Made by a program: the position numbers and the translations under genes. Positions 1-12,236 of a DNA stretch of 64,000 bases are shown in pieces. The notes beneath the pieces are model-generated. The model ran no database searches. It saw nothing but the letters and a program-made list of their open reading frames with translations, and was not told the DNA's origin. This DNA comes from Theristus sp. LFF4_11 (lineage: Eukaryota > Nematoda > Chromadorea > Monhysterida > Xyalidae). The stretch lies in assembly GCA_030248135.1 (NCBI GenBank), contig JASANC010002870.1, positions 1-64,000 of the forward strand. The letters run 5' to 3'. Numbering within the stretch: position 1 is the stretch's first letter; every line of letters starts with the position of its first letter.

Positions 1-375
1 CCATGTTTTTAAGGGGTTTCGTCATTTATAGCTGCAACTTATGCGATAAAAATGCAAGAACTATTCTGACAACTAACGTCAGTTTTTGCTTTGTGGGCTG
101 CGGACTGACACCGCGAGGGCTGGAGACTGTTTTCTTGCGGTTTCGCCCTGTAAGCGAAGACCGCGGCGACCCCGGGCTCGTCAGTTCGACAAGTCGCCAG
201 ACCGCACAGTCTCAAAAAATGATACGTGCGCCGAGGGGTGGTAATGGCAGCACGAAACATCAGCCAGCCCTCACAAATATGGGCGTGGCCACAAGCCAAC
301 TTTGGTTAACCTTTTTTGTTCCAATTGAGAAATAAAAATGAAAAAAACATTATTAGTGGAATTCAACTGTCGCAC

Positions 376-3300
376 CTGAAGTCGACGTTTTTCATGGTGA
401 AGTTCACCTCGACGATGCCTGTGGTCTTGACACGCGTGTACAGCATGTCCTGCTCGGTGGGGGTGTACCCGGGCTCGTGCACACGGTCGAGTGCGTCCAG
501 AAAGCTGAAGCGTTTCTTTATTTTCACGTTTGGTTTCATAACTTTTACAATAGTTGTCTAAATACAGTAATAGTGGAACAATCAATCAATCAATACAGTC
601 TCGTCGCGTGGGTGGTAGCGCATTAGACTCTTGTGTCCGTGCGTTCGGAGGATCGAGCCCTGCCCGAGGGATGTATAGGCACTTAATGACAGAGAAAACT
701 CGATGGGCGCCCTACTCGACGGCGTTCTCTGTACGCTTTTCTGGGTTGGCTCTGGCAAAAAAACATCGCCTAGAATCACCGTTCGTTCGTTCGTTCGTAC
801 AGGAGCGAACACAACAGTACGACTGTATATGGTGTACTGCACCACTGAGCCAGACACTCGCATCAAGAATAGTTTGGGCGACTCAACAAACTTCTACAGG
901 GTGTGGGATGGATGGATTCTCTAAGCACGGCGGCACAGTGAATCCGTCTCGTTTTGTTTCGTTGTATTCGGCGCTCAAGTGTAAGTGTCAGGCAAACGCA
1001 CAAGAAAACAGGTTCCAACTCAGCAGGGTGCACAGTCGCAAATTTGCGTTTCCGTTAGCGGACACTCACTAATTAGCGGAGTCAGTCAACTGATATTCGG
1101 CGCGTCTCGCGAACGCCTTCTGCACCCCGTTGTCCGACCACAGCACCCTCAGAGCATCGTACAGTTCCGCCGAGAATGGTTCACTTTCCTCGCCGTTTTT
1201 CACCGTGTCCAACACGATACGTGCGTCCACCTTTATAGTTTTTTGTTCGAAGTTTTTTTAGCCTTTCATTATACTAGCAAGTAACCCGTGCCTTCGGCAC
1301 GGTTAGCTGATGAAAACATTTATTATTATTATTTTTGAGTGGATTTTGACCTTCTTGACCCGGACGATCCGGACAAAAAATGCATTGGAATGTGATTTGT
1401 TTGCTTCAACCGACTCATATTGATTTACCGTAGCAATGATCGTTCATTTCAGAAGCAATTTGTACCCGTCGATGTTTATACTTTTTTAATTGCAGCATTT
1501 TGTTTTTTTTTGAAAACAATGCTATTTTGTCAAGCCGTGCTTTTGCTGATTTCATTGGTGCATATCATAACCTGATTTAAGTTACCATAGCACCACGTAT
1601 TACTGTGTGGTTTGTTTTACGCTGGTTTCAGCATCAATCAAAGCCAGAAATTTTATTATTTTAAATTTGCCAATCTTTTTTTAAGAACCTGCTTTAAATT
1701 CTTTGATCAGTAAGCAACACAATCATAACTGCGTTTCCTGTTCAAAATATAAAAATAATTTTTTTAATCAGCAACAAACAACTGCCATTCCCGTTTAAAA
1801 TATCAAAAGTTTCCCTCTGTTAGTAGCTTCTTCAATGTCGCTAATTTTTGTTTCACTCTTCTTTGATCAGCTGTATTGCATTGTCATCCCTGTTCAAAGT
1901 ATCAAAAATCAATCTTGTTTTATTTGCTTTTCATGTCGTCAATTGTTGTTCAACTGCCATTACCGCTCAAAAAAATTAAAAACAACGTTGTTTGATCAGA
2001 CAACGTTGTTTGATCAACAACAATCAACTGCTACCCGTTTAAAGTATTTAAAAATTAAAAAGCAACCTGTTCAGTATAAGAAAAATATTTTTTGTGATGC
2101 ATGAACAGCAATCATCCCGTCCAAAAAGCAATCTTTTTAGTGATCTCTTTCTGCTGTCATCCCCATTAAAAGTATGGTGTAAAGCAATCCTTGATCAGCA
2201 ACAACCAACTGCTACTTCCCGTTCAAAATGTCAAAAGGTAATCTCTTCTGATCAGCAACATTCAACTGTCTTTCGATTAAAATTGATCAATTATATCTAG
2301 ACCGTTCCACTGATTCGCCATCGATCATGGCCGCGTGTTTGTTGATGCTGCAATTTATTTGTTGTGGAACCTGTTTAGCCTATTTGTTCAGCAACAATCA
2401 ACTGCCATTCTAATTCGATTGGTGTAGATGGCGAACAGCAGCAGCAGCAGCCAAATTAATGTGGTCGATCATAACCTGATATTTTTATTCCATGGGCAGA
2501 TGATGATTTTTGTACTTGAAAAAGAACGGAGATTGACAAAAAGTTCACATAAATCATAAATTAAAAGTGGAGTGAAGGCTACCGATGATGCTATATATAG
2601 CAAAAAGCTGCGGACAAACAATCAAGCAAACTTTCTTACTATCTTAGTATTATAGATTTTAGTAGAGTTAGCAAAAGACCAGTCGTTAGTAAAGACGCGC
2701 CAAAAGAAGGCAAACTCTTTCTACCAATAACTCTTTATCTTCCCCAAAACTCTTCACTGAACTCTGTAAAATTGAAGCGCCAGACTGGTAGAAATTCTCT
2801 TTTCCGGTTTTCCGACTACTTGTAGTGTTTTAGTAAGCCCCTCCCTTGACCAATCAGCATACAGATCGAAAAAGTGGACAGAATGCGTGGCCGATATGGT
2901 AGTGTAAATGGCTGGAAAACGCTTCCGGGAGTTTTTTACGGTGTGTGTATGTTTCTCAGAAACGCTCAGAGATGTCAATTTTACAAAGTTTGGTAAACAG
3001 TTTGATAATGATGAAGAGTTCGGGAAAAAGTTGGAAATTTTCGTTCATTCATTCATTTTATATCCCAAAAAGGAACAAACTCCGATAAAACTTGGTACGA
3101 AGACCCAAAGTGGTACACAGAGACCCAAAAGTGCTTTTTTTAGCGTTGGGACACGCACACCTCTCTCTCGGCGTCATCCAGCGGTATGTCCAGTTTGTCC
3201 ATCGCCCGCAGCATGATCGCCATCGAGGTGGTCGTGTTGCTGTAGACGACCGCGCGCTGTTGATTGATCTCCTCCTCCGAGAATCCGTTGTCGTGCAGAA

Positions 3301-3948
3301 TTCTGACAATCAAAACTGTGAATATTTGCTTGCAGCAGCAGTGAAGATAAAACACGCTTTGGTTGAACGGCATTTCACGCGCACAAGCACTCACTTCATC
3401 TGTTTTAGAATCGTGCTCTTCCCGCATTCGCCGGCGCCTGTGAAAAAACAGACAAACAAAAGTTGAAGCAGCCTGTAGTTTGCAACCGTCTATCACTGTG
3501 AAAGCCGGAATGCCTTTTTTCTGGCCTGTAGTTTTCAGCAGCGTGTGTGAACATCTAAGCCGAGGAATGAAAATCAAGACTTTTTCCTGTGTGTTTTTTC
3601 CACATACAGCAGTTGCTGGAAATGATGAATGAAACATGGCAATACGGCTTTTTAACTGTGCGGCTTTTAAGCTTAGGCGTAGGCTTAGGCTTAGGCTTAA
3701 GCTTAGGCGTAGGCTTAGGCTTAGGCTTAGGCGTAGGCTTAGGCGTAGGCTTAGGCTTAGGCTTAGGCTTAGGCTTTTCCACACACCATTCAACATTACA
3801 CCCCTTCCTCTTTTGCCTCACCGAGCAGCAGAAGCTTGATGACCTTCGACTCTTTCGCGTGCTCCGCAGCCATCTGCTTCTCAATCTGTTTGTTCTTCTG
3901 CAGTTGTTCCTTGTCCGCCGGTTGCACTTTGCCGCAGACTCCGCCCAT
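376..3948 (-). CDS. Heterotrimeric G-protein alpha subunit, 5' part (runs off left edge)
   Basis: GTP-binding alpha subunit that couples membrane receptors to effectors at the inner plasma membrane. Five minus-strand exons join in frame: 3948-3822, 3437-3395, 3302-3161, 1230-1070 and 504-376, giving about 200 residues of a usual ~350. Seen: Met-Gly start with Cys5 (myristoylation and palmitoylation candidates), [15 protein letters not shown]-loop split by intron 1, [11 protein letters not shown], the helical-domain EPFSAEL and [17 protein letters not shown] stretches, and switch I RVKTTGI with its Arg and Thr. The next expected exon (DVGGQ switch II) is not in bases 1-375, so the 3' half lies outside the window. 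All introns are GT-AG with matching phases. The sequence is closest to the Gi/o and nematode GPA types by eye; the subclass is uncertain. Introns hold a SINE, a TTAGGC array and a degenerate 75-100 bp repeat. Confidence 0.93.
602..801 (+). repeat. tRNA-derived SINE with (GTTC)n tail
   Basis: It lies in the fourth intron of the G-alpha gene, antisense to it. The head has A-box-like GGTGGTAGCGC and B-box-like GGATCGAGCCC, followed by a body shared with copies at 4.46, 18.46, 20.44, 47.1, 50.7 and 53.4-53.7 kb. This copy ends in AATCACC followed by GTTC repeats. Confidence 0.8.
1660..2430. repeat. Degenerate tandem repeat in G-alpha intron
   Basis: Recurring GATCAGCAACAA, CAACTGC and CCGTTCAAAATATCAAAA motifs, spaced roughly 75-100 bp, fill much of the 1.9-kb intron between the exons at 1070-1230 and 3161-3302. 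Units are diverged and no open frame is conserved across them. The rest of this intron (1231-1660 and 2430-3160) is AT-rich with no coding signal seen. Confidence 0.6.
3663..3778 (+). repeat. Interstitial (TTAGGC)n telomere-like array
   Basis: About 18 hexamers of TTAGGC with interspersed GTAGGC and TTAAGC variants lie inside intron 1 of the G-alpha gene. TTAGGC is the canonical nematode telomere unit. Reading across it gives spurious KPKPK or RLRLR proteins. Degenerate relatives lie in introns at about 54.4 and 61.65 kb. Confidence 0.9.
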
Positions 3949-4345
3949 GATGCGTACGGGATTCACGGGACGCGAGTTTGGTTCTGTTACGAATGGTTAA
4001 ACGTCAGTTTTTGTGTTTCCTGGTATGAATCTTGATGTTGTTGTTGTTGTTGCTTTTGTTACGGTTTTAGCCGAAATAAACAAGCTTTTTTCCAAAGCCG
4101 ACAATATTTTGTCACAGTACAGCATGGAAACACGCTAAATTTGTATGCATGTTGACAAAAGATTGTGGAAACTGTGAGAAACGAGAGCAAGCATGTACAA
4201 GAATTCGTTGCAACACCGTGCCCGTGAGAACGACCACAACTGCGAGTTTTGTGATTGTCAGGGATACAAATACTAAAGTGTCAAAACTGTGTGCCCATAG
4301 AGAATAAAGCCTGCGGTGGCCGGGTCGCTGTTGACACGATCTTCG

Positions 4346-4430
4346 GCGGCATTCATGAAGCAGTATTAGTGACGCATAGCTAGGTTTTAACATAGTTACG
4401 CATCACTAACTGTTGCTTCATGAATGCGCC
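4346..4430. repeat. Short palindromic MITE (hairpin)
   Basis: An 85-bp near-palindrome whose arms begin GGCATTCATGAAGCAGTA and meet at a GGTTTTAACA-like loop. A second copy is at 62822-62904. It sits between the G-alpha 5' end and a SINE. Confidence 0.8.
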
Positions 4431-4457
4431 CCTTTTACGCTCATTACATACAAATGT

Positions 4458-4660
4458 CACCCTCGTGGCCTTGGTGGTAGCACCTCAGACTCTTGTGTCT
4501 GCGCGTTCGGGGGATCGAGCCCCGTCTTAGGGGTGGTGTATGGGCACTGCATGACTGCGAAAACTAGATGGGCAGTGCAGTGGCGCCCTATTATAAGACA
4601 TTTCTGGGTGTAGCCTTGGCCAAAAACATCGCCTAAGAATCACCGTTCATGCAAACATGC
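4458..4660 (+). repeat. tRNA-derived SINE
   Basis: The head starts CACCCTCGTGGCC and has B box GGATCGAGCCCC, with a body as in the other copies. The 3' end reads AAGAATCACCGTTC, the GTTC-tail subtype, with the tail reduced to about one unit. Confidence 0.85.
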
Positions 4661-5539
4661 GCACTCAGTCGTAAAGAAAGAAAATTGTGAAAACATATAT
4701 CACCGCAAAGTCCCGACTAAATATCGTGACGAGACTGAAGTTAGGTACCGTACTCTGTGATCACAATTTTTGGGGCAAATTACACAAAAAAGCTGGAAAA
4801 CAAACGACAGTTCGGCACAACAATTCAACTGGCTCTTAATTTGCTGAATTTGCTGAATTTGCTTATTTGGTGGCTGTTATGCTCGACAAGAAACATCCGG
4901 CCGTTGCTAGGCTGAAGAATCCTGATTATTTTTGATCTTCATATGTTCCATATCCTTTCGATTATCTCTCATGCATTGTGGTCGGTCATACAATGCGTCT
5001 CTCGGAAGCCATATATTTTCCGGCGATATCCACACTGAAAATGTGATAATTAGTGGAGAAATTGCGGGATTATATTCACCACCACACGGTTTTATGTTTG
5101 TTTCGAACACACACACGCACGCACAATGAGTGCGCGCATTCCAACGAACTTTCAAACCATAACCAACATGCAGGCTGTGACTTTCTTTTGAGAACTCGTT
5201 TCAGATATACGAATGTAATATTTTAAAAAAAGCACACGTGTTTTGAATGTGGGTCACCGCAAAAAAGCAGGGCGTTTGAAAAAAACAACATCATCGCAAC
5301 TCCGTTCATTTAACGCCTTACGTTATGATGCATCTTGATTGAAAAAATTCAAAGAATAAAATGTTATGATGCCACATACGAAAGAAGTTGAAATAAATAA
5401 ACATGTAGAAAACTAGTCAAAAACATGTTTCTTGCAGTCATGTATTTGAATGTGTTCATGTTTTTCTCTTTCTTTCATGATCGAACTTTTATATCTCTGC
5501 CATTTGACGCGAGACTTTCCACGAGCAGAAGCAATCAAC

Positions 5540-8500
5540 ATGCTATCGCGTAGCGAAACCGTCATGTGGATTTTGGGAATATTGGTAAGGCAAGAGCACA
5601 TTCATTTGGAAATCAGTTTATACGTATACGGAAATGTGCATTGTGCACGTGTAATGCCATCTTTTGTGAAGATCCGTCATAGAGTTTTTGTGCGGAGGCT
5701 TGCAAGAAACAAGTTTTTGAATAAAAAAAAAGGTTTTTTTCAGTTGATCACATCAACCCAGTGTGCTCGATCCGAGATTCCCACGACCGACACTGGAATA
5801 ATCGATGAGCAGAATGCGCGAAAATCAGGCGACGCCGTCAGAGACTCAACAGCGGATACGCTGATGAAAGTGCAAAATCATTCGAATGAACGCGACAACT
5901 CGACAGACGTCGAAACGACAACGCACGAACAACTGGAGGTTGATGAAGTGACCAAGCCGACAACAATGGGAAACGTGGAAGTTTCCCCTAACTCTAATAA
6001 CCAAACCGTAGCCACCTGCGGTAGGCGATATCGCAGGGCACAAGAAGCGATGCAACGGTGCAACGAACGCTATCAAGAAATTCTATTGCAAGAATTCGGC
6101 TTTATTCCCGAGAACGCCACTCAAGAGTCTTCGAGGAATGCCAGTTGGCCGAGCCAATGGACGCAGCTCAGGCGATGCGTTCGCCCGTACGCTTTTTTGC
6201 GATGTTTTTTTTTGTTTTAATCGGTCGAAAGTATTTTTTTCGTCGAGCAACAAAAATGTGTCAACAAAAAAAGTATAAAGCACGCTAGCTAAAAATCTCC
6301 GAAGTGGTGTGTCCCGTGCCCTGTGTCCGTCGTGTGGTGTTCTGCCCCGCGCGGAACCAAACGTAACTCATCATCAGCAGTGAGCAGCGAAACCACCCTT
6401 GCTTCTTTCATTGTGGGAGGCGCGGCAAGAACTCCCATAATATTTTGCTGGCTGCTCTCATTTCCGGAAAACACACATGGACACCACAAATGACACGGAC
6501 ACCGGAGACCACTTCGGGCATTTTTAGCGTGAGATCGCAGCAGAAAAGCAAAGGTCAACATGCGGACGGGATTGGTGTAAACGCACGGACTGTATCTGTT
6601 CACCAGTTTGTTGAGATTTTGTTCAGTTCAGTTTTATTTTGCAGTGCACGGCATTAATGCCAGCGAAGTGTAAGACACCATGAGTAGGCAAACAAAATTT
6701 TCTTCACGGTAAACCCATGAAAGCAAACCGAACCGTGCAGTTGTCTCACCGAGGCGCTCAACCGCTCGGCCATGTCCGACCACAGCAACGAAACTCACCG
6801 TCACCATCGTCGTCGTCGTCGTGTGCACGTGCACGAGCTCGTATCCGTCGATCAGTGCATCCGACGGGTGGTGCCCGAGGCACGCTCAATCTGGGCGAAA
6901 TGCATTCGAACGTCGAACGACCTTGAATTGGTGCGTAAAGCTGAACTGACGGACGCCTTCGAGCGATACGTCGGCGAACGACAGCGACGCGTCACCGCCA
7001 TCAAACAGTTCCGTTTCTGTGACACCGCCGGTTTTTGACCTTCAAAATGCCAAAACTCATTCCAAACACCATTCCGAATTTCATTAAAAAAGCAAAATCT
7101 CACGCCACGGCGCAAAATCTTCATGCTATGCCAAATGCAATCGGTTTGACGCTTTGAAAAACCAGAATTCATTCCAACACTAATTCCAGGCAAAATGAAA
7201 GTGGATTTTCGCGCGGAAGGATAAATTCTGGAACGGAGTTTGGCACTTTTTAGCGTGTTGCAGTTGTGAAAAGTTACAAAAGCTACAGCTGGTTATTATA
7301 TTTGAAAACAACTAAACTTTTCGGCCGAATATAAAACATTTTGGTCATCCAAAACAATCACGCTGAACAAAAATATCCGAAGTGGTGTTCTTTATCCAAT
7401 TCGCCGGGATGTTCGGTGCGGTGTCCAGGGAATTAAAAGCAGCTCATCACCAGTGAGTAGTGGAAACACCCTAGGCTTTTCATGCAGCTAACATAACATT
7501 AGCTAGCGAACCGGACACGGACACCGAACCTGCACTTGGGACGTTTTAAATTTAGCTGTTCTTCCTGATGATGACTGCAAAAAACAGGTACACAAATCGG
7601 AACGGTGAAGAAAACGAGAGCAGAATAGATGCTGGGCTGGCAAAGGAGGAGTCCACAGAATAAACCCAGGAGAGATTGTTTTTGTGTGCGTGTTTTGCAG
7701 TGTGCTGCTAGCGGCGGACGCAACGAACCTGTTACATCGGTACTGTCCAAGTAATGCCGAGCAAACATTGCACTGTGCGTCGCGGAGCACAACGGTGACC
7801 CTGAACCTCAAGGCGGTCGACGCCGCCGCGTTACGTCGAAAACTGTGCCGACAATCGGAAGCCTGCGCTCGACGCTATCGCACCATGTAAACGGGGTTAT
7901 TAGAGAGAGCGGGCCGGGATACTTGTTGTTTTTTTCCGAATTTCTCTTGTTTCCTTTGATAGAATTTCGTTTCGTGAACAATTAACAACAATTTTTCCGT
8001 GTCGGTGTATCCGGGTTCAATTTGACCAAGAACTTTGATTACGATCAGTCTTTGGTTGGTACAAGTTTGAAGCTCTGCACCAAGCGCATCAGTTATTTGT
8101 AAAGCCCAGATCAGCTATACCTTGTGAAAGAATAGAATGAGGCCATTAAATCGAAGACGGAATCTGGCAATTTTATTGGCGGCTGTGTGGAAAGCGTGTC
8201 CATAACAATTGTGCAGTCAATATTTTGTGGCAAATTACCGAACCCTTGCAACATGGTATCAATAATTTGCAGTGCAGTTCAGACCAATATTTTGTGTGTT
8301 GAGCATCATCGACAAACATTTTTTGTGTTTTTTCTAATTCTCAGTGTAACAGACGAGTGCCGAAAGCCGAGCGAGCAACTGTTCCACGAATGGTACCGCG
8401 CAAAGTGCCGCTGTGCCATGAAGGATGCCAGGCTGGCGCTGGCTGCCTTCTGGTGTGTGAAGCGACTGAACGTGAACGTGAGAGCATTGTTTTCGTTTTG

Positions 8501-9118
8501 TTTCAGCTTCCCGGACATCTCCCGCGCGGACATTTCTTGTGGACATTTCCCGCGACGGACTTCTCCCGTTTGCAATGTCGGTTTGGGAAATGTCCGCTTG
8601 AGAAATATCCGCCCGAAAGATGTCCCCCGGGTACGTTGTTTCACAGTATATCCAAGAAAAAGTCGTAAAAGAATTATTGAAACTTGCTCGACAGACTTTT
8701 GACGATTTTATTAAGCTGCTCAGCTTTTAACTTTGCGTAAAGTTACTGGTTTTTATCATGCAGTAAATTATTGGAAATCAGCTGATTAGTTGGTGATCAC
8801 GTGGCGCATGCTTTCTGTGCAGGTGTGCAGGCGGAGTCTGTCCGCTACAGCTGTCCAGTACCAACCAATCAGCTGACAGACTATAAATTAGAGTTCGACG
8901 ACAGGACATTAACAAAGGTTTCCACTCCGTGTAATTTTAGTACTTGAATGGAAACAATAAGCAAAAATAAACCTTTTCCATTTCTTTCACAGTTTACCGG
9001 TTGCAACGAGAAGCCAATCGCTGAGTTGAACTTCTGCGCCGCTGGCTTCAACCTCCAGGAGCACATCGACCAGTGGATGCACGAACTGCTCGAGCTGCTT
9101 GCACGAAATGACCAGTGA
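5540..9118 (+). CDS. Secreted multi-exon protein of unknown family
   Basis: No family recognised. Proposed exons: 5540-5584, 5744-6186, 6741 to about 7013-7038, 7701-7886, 8345-8477 and 8993-9118 (TGA at 9116-9118). Exon 1 plus the start of exon 2 encodes a signal peptide (MWILGILLITSTQCA core). Exon 2 continues with a Ser/Thr/Asn-rich acidic stretch and possible N-glycosylation sites. Later exons are helical, Arg- and Cys-bearing, with a His/Arg run in exon 3 and an amphipathic Leu-rich C-terminus. Junctions 1-2, 2-3, 4-5 and 5-6 keep phase with GT-AG sites. The exon 3 to 4 junction needs a phase-2 donor and no good one is seen: the frame reaches TGA at 7036-7038. Exons 4-6 could be a second gene, or a small exon is missing. 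The cysteine-spaced, secreted, helical layout recalls nematode DUF19-type proteins, but this is only an impression. Confidence 0.55.
6285..6530. repeat. MITE-like element in intron of unknown secreted gene
   Basis: Terminal inverted repeats: the left end reads GCTAAAAATCTCCGAAGTGG and the right end, reversed, GCTAAAAATGCCCGAAGTGG. The interior is rich in GTGTCC and GGACAC. Related pieces occur at about 7365-7560 in the same gene. Confidence 0.6.
8766..8887. repeat. MITE with CAGCTGATTGGTTGG ends
   Basis: About 120 bp with inverted ends, AATCAGCTGATTAGTTGG and CCAACCAATCAGCTGA, around a GC-richer core. It lies in the intron between the exons ending at 8477 and starting at 8993. Copies: 17620-17747 and 47650-47754; looser ATTGG...CCAAT pairs at 40213-40280 and 50237-50290. 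Confidence 0.75.
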
Positions 9119-10977
9119 ACCTTTTGGACAACACGTTTCAAGTGTTGGGTTGTGTCTTTTCGATCGTTCTCATATGGGTTTTCCAATTCGTTATATTCTG
9201 GCAGTTCTATAGCCAGTGAATTGCTTCTGATATGATTTTCACGATTTCCTCAACTTTTCGTTCAATTTCAAACCATCCATGTATTCCCGCGATGCATGTA
9301 AAATATCCTGCATAATGGCTCTCTCTCACTCAAGAAATCATGCCGATTCGCGAGCGAAGCGGACAGCGGATGCAGGCATAACACAGTGATGTTGCACATG
9401 CATGTATGTATGTACCGTGTTCATAGGCACACACAAACACATGCGCGGAGCCATACGATAGCACAACAGCGTGTGTGTGTCAGCGTGTGCATATGTTCCA
9501 GCCAGTGTGTTTGTGCAGGTTATTACTGCACGTCCATTGATTTAGCAGAGTGCACTGTGACCAAGGAGTTGAATTATTGCAAAATTAATTTATTATAATC
9601 ACCCAGAAAATAAACGACTGTACGTTTTTTCGAGTTCTTTTCCATGCACATTCATAAGTCCCTTTCTGCAGTGAACAATTGAAACGTTTCAAATATGCCT
9701 GTCAAGTGCCAGTTTTTTACTGTTGCCAACGCCTCGTGTGTACGTTTTTCTGTCGTCTGCATTGTGTTTTGTTCAATAATTGACACCACCGAACTGGATG
9801 ACCTTGGAAAACTTTATTCGGAGGCAACCAATAGATTTCGTAAAAATTGCTTGTTTGAATAGTTTCGCGCCAGATTTGAATTTTTTATTTGTGGCTCTCT
9901 TGCTGTAGCTAAAAGCGGGAACGAATCAAGCTCTAGAATCAATTTCCATTGTAGCTGATGGTTTTCAAACTTTCATTTTTTCGCATATAAACTAACTGGG
10001 GATGCACTTTCCTGAACTGTTCCAAGCCGATGTTATTACTGTGCTACTCCAGCATTCTAACTTAAAATAAACAAATTTTAGACTGGGAATAGCCTCAGTA
10101 TGGCGCACGAATAGCCCCGGTCCGGATCGTTAGCCCGGAAACGGAAACATACTCGCCCTCCAAGCTTTCATGTCTTTTACGAGTCATCCAAAAAACGCCA
10201 TTTTAAATGTCGTTTTATTCTGTATATTCTCTACACACATTTAAGAACACAGAAATTTGATTCATTCCAGCTACACAGAATTGTATTCAGTTAAAACTTG
10301 CAAAACGAACGTTTTGATAAAGAACACACAAGCAATACGTAAACCACACGATCAAAACAAACCAATTCATAACGGTCTGTGAATGCAAATCGTTGCTGCG
10401 CAGTTTTCCTGTTCAGCTGCAGGAACTCAATGACAGTACACTAACGGTAAAGTGTTTTTGGCCAGCTAGAAACTTCTTTTCCAAATACAATAACGGCAAA
10501 ATGTTTCAATGTAACCCGACTGATTTCGTAAATGGTAAGGTTTTGTGGTTTTTTTGTGAGGCAAACTTTAAACTGGATGATAGTGAAACCGAAGCCACTG
10601 CAAAGTTCAATACGTTAACCGAGTCTGTGAAAAAAAAACGAAACGTATCTAGATATATCAACAACATCAAACAATCTGGGTGCAAACTCATTTTAATTTA
10701 CGAACTGATTGTAAAAAAGTTTACATAGCAAAAAAATAATGACCAGTGAAATGGAGCGAAACCAAGTGATGGAAATAGATACAATGTGGTGTAAGCACAG
10801 CGTGGTGACAAAACTGTGTGTTGCCAAAAGTGACTCATCGAATAGAATATGTTTTTGAAAATACCTCGTAGAAAATAACGTTGAATTGAGGGTACAGCTG
10901 GAAGTGAAGTGCTTGCCTGCATCGCTGTTATCAAGCGAAGAATTTCATACTGACACTACTGGATAACAACTAAATTA
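9119..10977. other. Gene-free stretch
   Basis: AT-rich DNA with no supported exon. It holds a candidate polyadenylation signal for the upstream gene (AATAAA near 9609), a TG/CA-rich patch at 9385-9520, and at 9336-9376 a short fragment resembling the GC-rich right end of the composite element. A 111-codon open frame at 10393-10728 (+) has no ATG-start or splice support. Confidence 0.5.
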
Positions 10978-11156
10978 CAATAGACCTACCGTACTCACTT
11001 ACGGTAGCCCTACCGTATCAATTGCAGAAGCCAAGCCATAATTAGTTACAGTAGCCTTACCGTAATCAGATACGGTAGCCATACCGTAATCAATTACGGT
11101 AGACCTACTGTAATCCATTATGGTTGCCCTACCGTTATCTGTTACGGTAGCTCAAG
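10978..11156. repeat. Tandem repeat of about 24 bp with internal dyad symmetry
   Basis: About seven diverged units of the pattern TTACGGTAGCCNTACCGTAATCA. TACGGTA and TACCGTA are reverse complements, so each unit can form a small hairpin or bind a dimeric factor. There is no coding frame across it. Confidence 0.8.
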
Positions 11157-11788
11157 TATCATCGCCATGAACATGCGAAATGATATTGTGAGTAGCTAGG
11201 ATACAAGTTGAAAACACTAAAAAAGATTAAAATTGGAATTGGTATCATTTTTTTAAACCACATGATTTTCAAACTTGCGAACGCCACTCAATAAATACAA
11301 CGACAAACTCAGTCAAAATACGAAACTGAATAGTAACATAACAGCTTTCAGTGCCTAATTTGATAAAAAAATGCTTCGTGCCGGCCTCTGCGGTGCGCAA
11401 CGGAATTCCTTTTATTAAAACACACCGTGCTTAGACCAGAAAAACATAACAAACTCATACCAACAAAAATCTTTATCAAAATAATCTGTGTTTCTTTGCA
11501 TTGTCGGAGTCTAATTGATCTAAATGTGTATAAATTAGCAAACTGAATTCAAAAAGCACAATATAAAAATTGACAAAAAACGAACGAGATAGAAAGTAAA
11601 TAACTTACAGAAACAAAAGAAGATACACAATAAAATGTCACTTGTAAAACACATGTGAATGGTGCAACAATTTTAAAACGTTTTTTAGTATGATACAACA
11701 TTTGCCAACACAAAACAGGGACGACACAAGCTAAACAAACCATGGTATCCCAAAAATGTGCTTGTTACAGGTTGCTGAAGGAACAAAT

Positions 11789-11835
11789 ATACAGGGTGGG
11801 CCAAAAAAAAGGTTCCATTTTCAAACTGCTGTCAC
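11789..11835 (+). mobile_element. Mariner-like terminal repeat fragment
   Basis: TACAGGGTGGGCCAAAAAAA followed by GGTTCCATTTTCAAACTG resembles Tc1/mariner-type inverted termini. No transposase frame or matching opposite end was seen nearby. A related short hairpin is at 48577-48638. Confidence 0.4.
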
Positions 11836-12044
11836 TGGCTGGTGTTTCAATATTATGAGCTGAAATTTTCAGCATTGATAAAACATGTGATGCCATTTTT
11901 CTGACAAAATTTTTATCCAGTTTGGTCAAGTAGATTCAGTTTTACAGCGCAATGTTTAAAAATTCCCAAATTTTCAAAAAAAACGGATTTTTAACCAAGA
12001 ATTTCACAACGAATCATTGCTCATAGACATCCAAATCATCATCA

Positions 12045-12200
12045 AGATTTGTCGTGGGGGTGGATGATTTGGGGGGGAAAATTCCGTTGTTGGGGAGGGA
12101 GAGATGTTTTTTGAAAATTTATGAAAAAAAAATTTTTTTGGGGGGGGGGTGGTTGGGGGGTTTTTTTGTGTTTGGGGTTTTTTGGGGTTTACCTTTTCTT
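12045..12200 (+). repeat. G-rich low-complexity tract
   Basis: Several runs of five to ten G separated by T or A runs, directly left of composite element copy 1. It could form G-quadruplexes. The homopolymer pattern could also contain assembly error. Confidence 0.55.
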
Positions 12201-12236
12201 GTTTCATTTGTTCGTTTTTTTTCTTTTTTTTTTAAG

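Noticed and set aside
3555..4035. Open frames with KPKPK, RLRLR or GLGLG repeats on both strands
   Set aside because: They are translations of the TTAGGC array inside a G-alpha intron.
10393..10728. 111-codon open frame on the plus strand
   Set aside because: No ATG at its start, AT-rich lysine-heavy composition, no splice or domain support.
12045..12200. G-quadruplex regulatory element
   Set aside because: Long homopolymer runs may be assembly artefact, and no gene is nearby to regulate.
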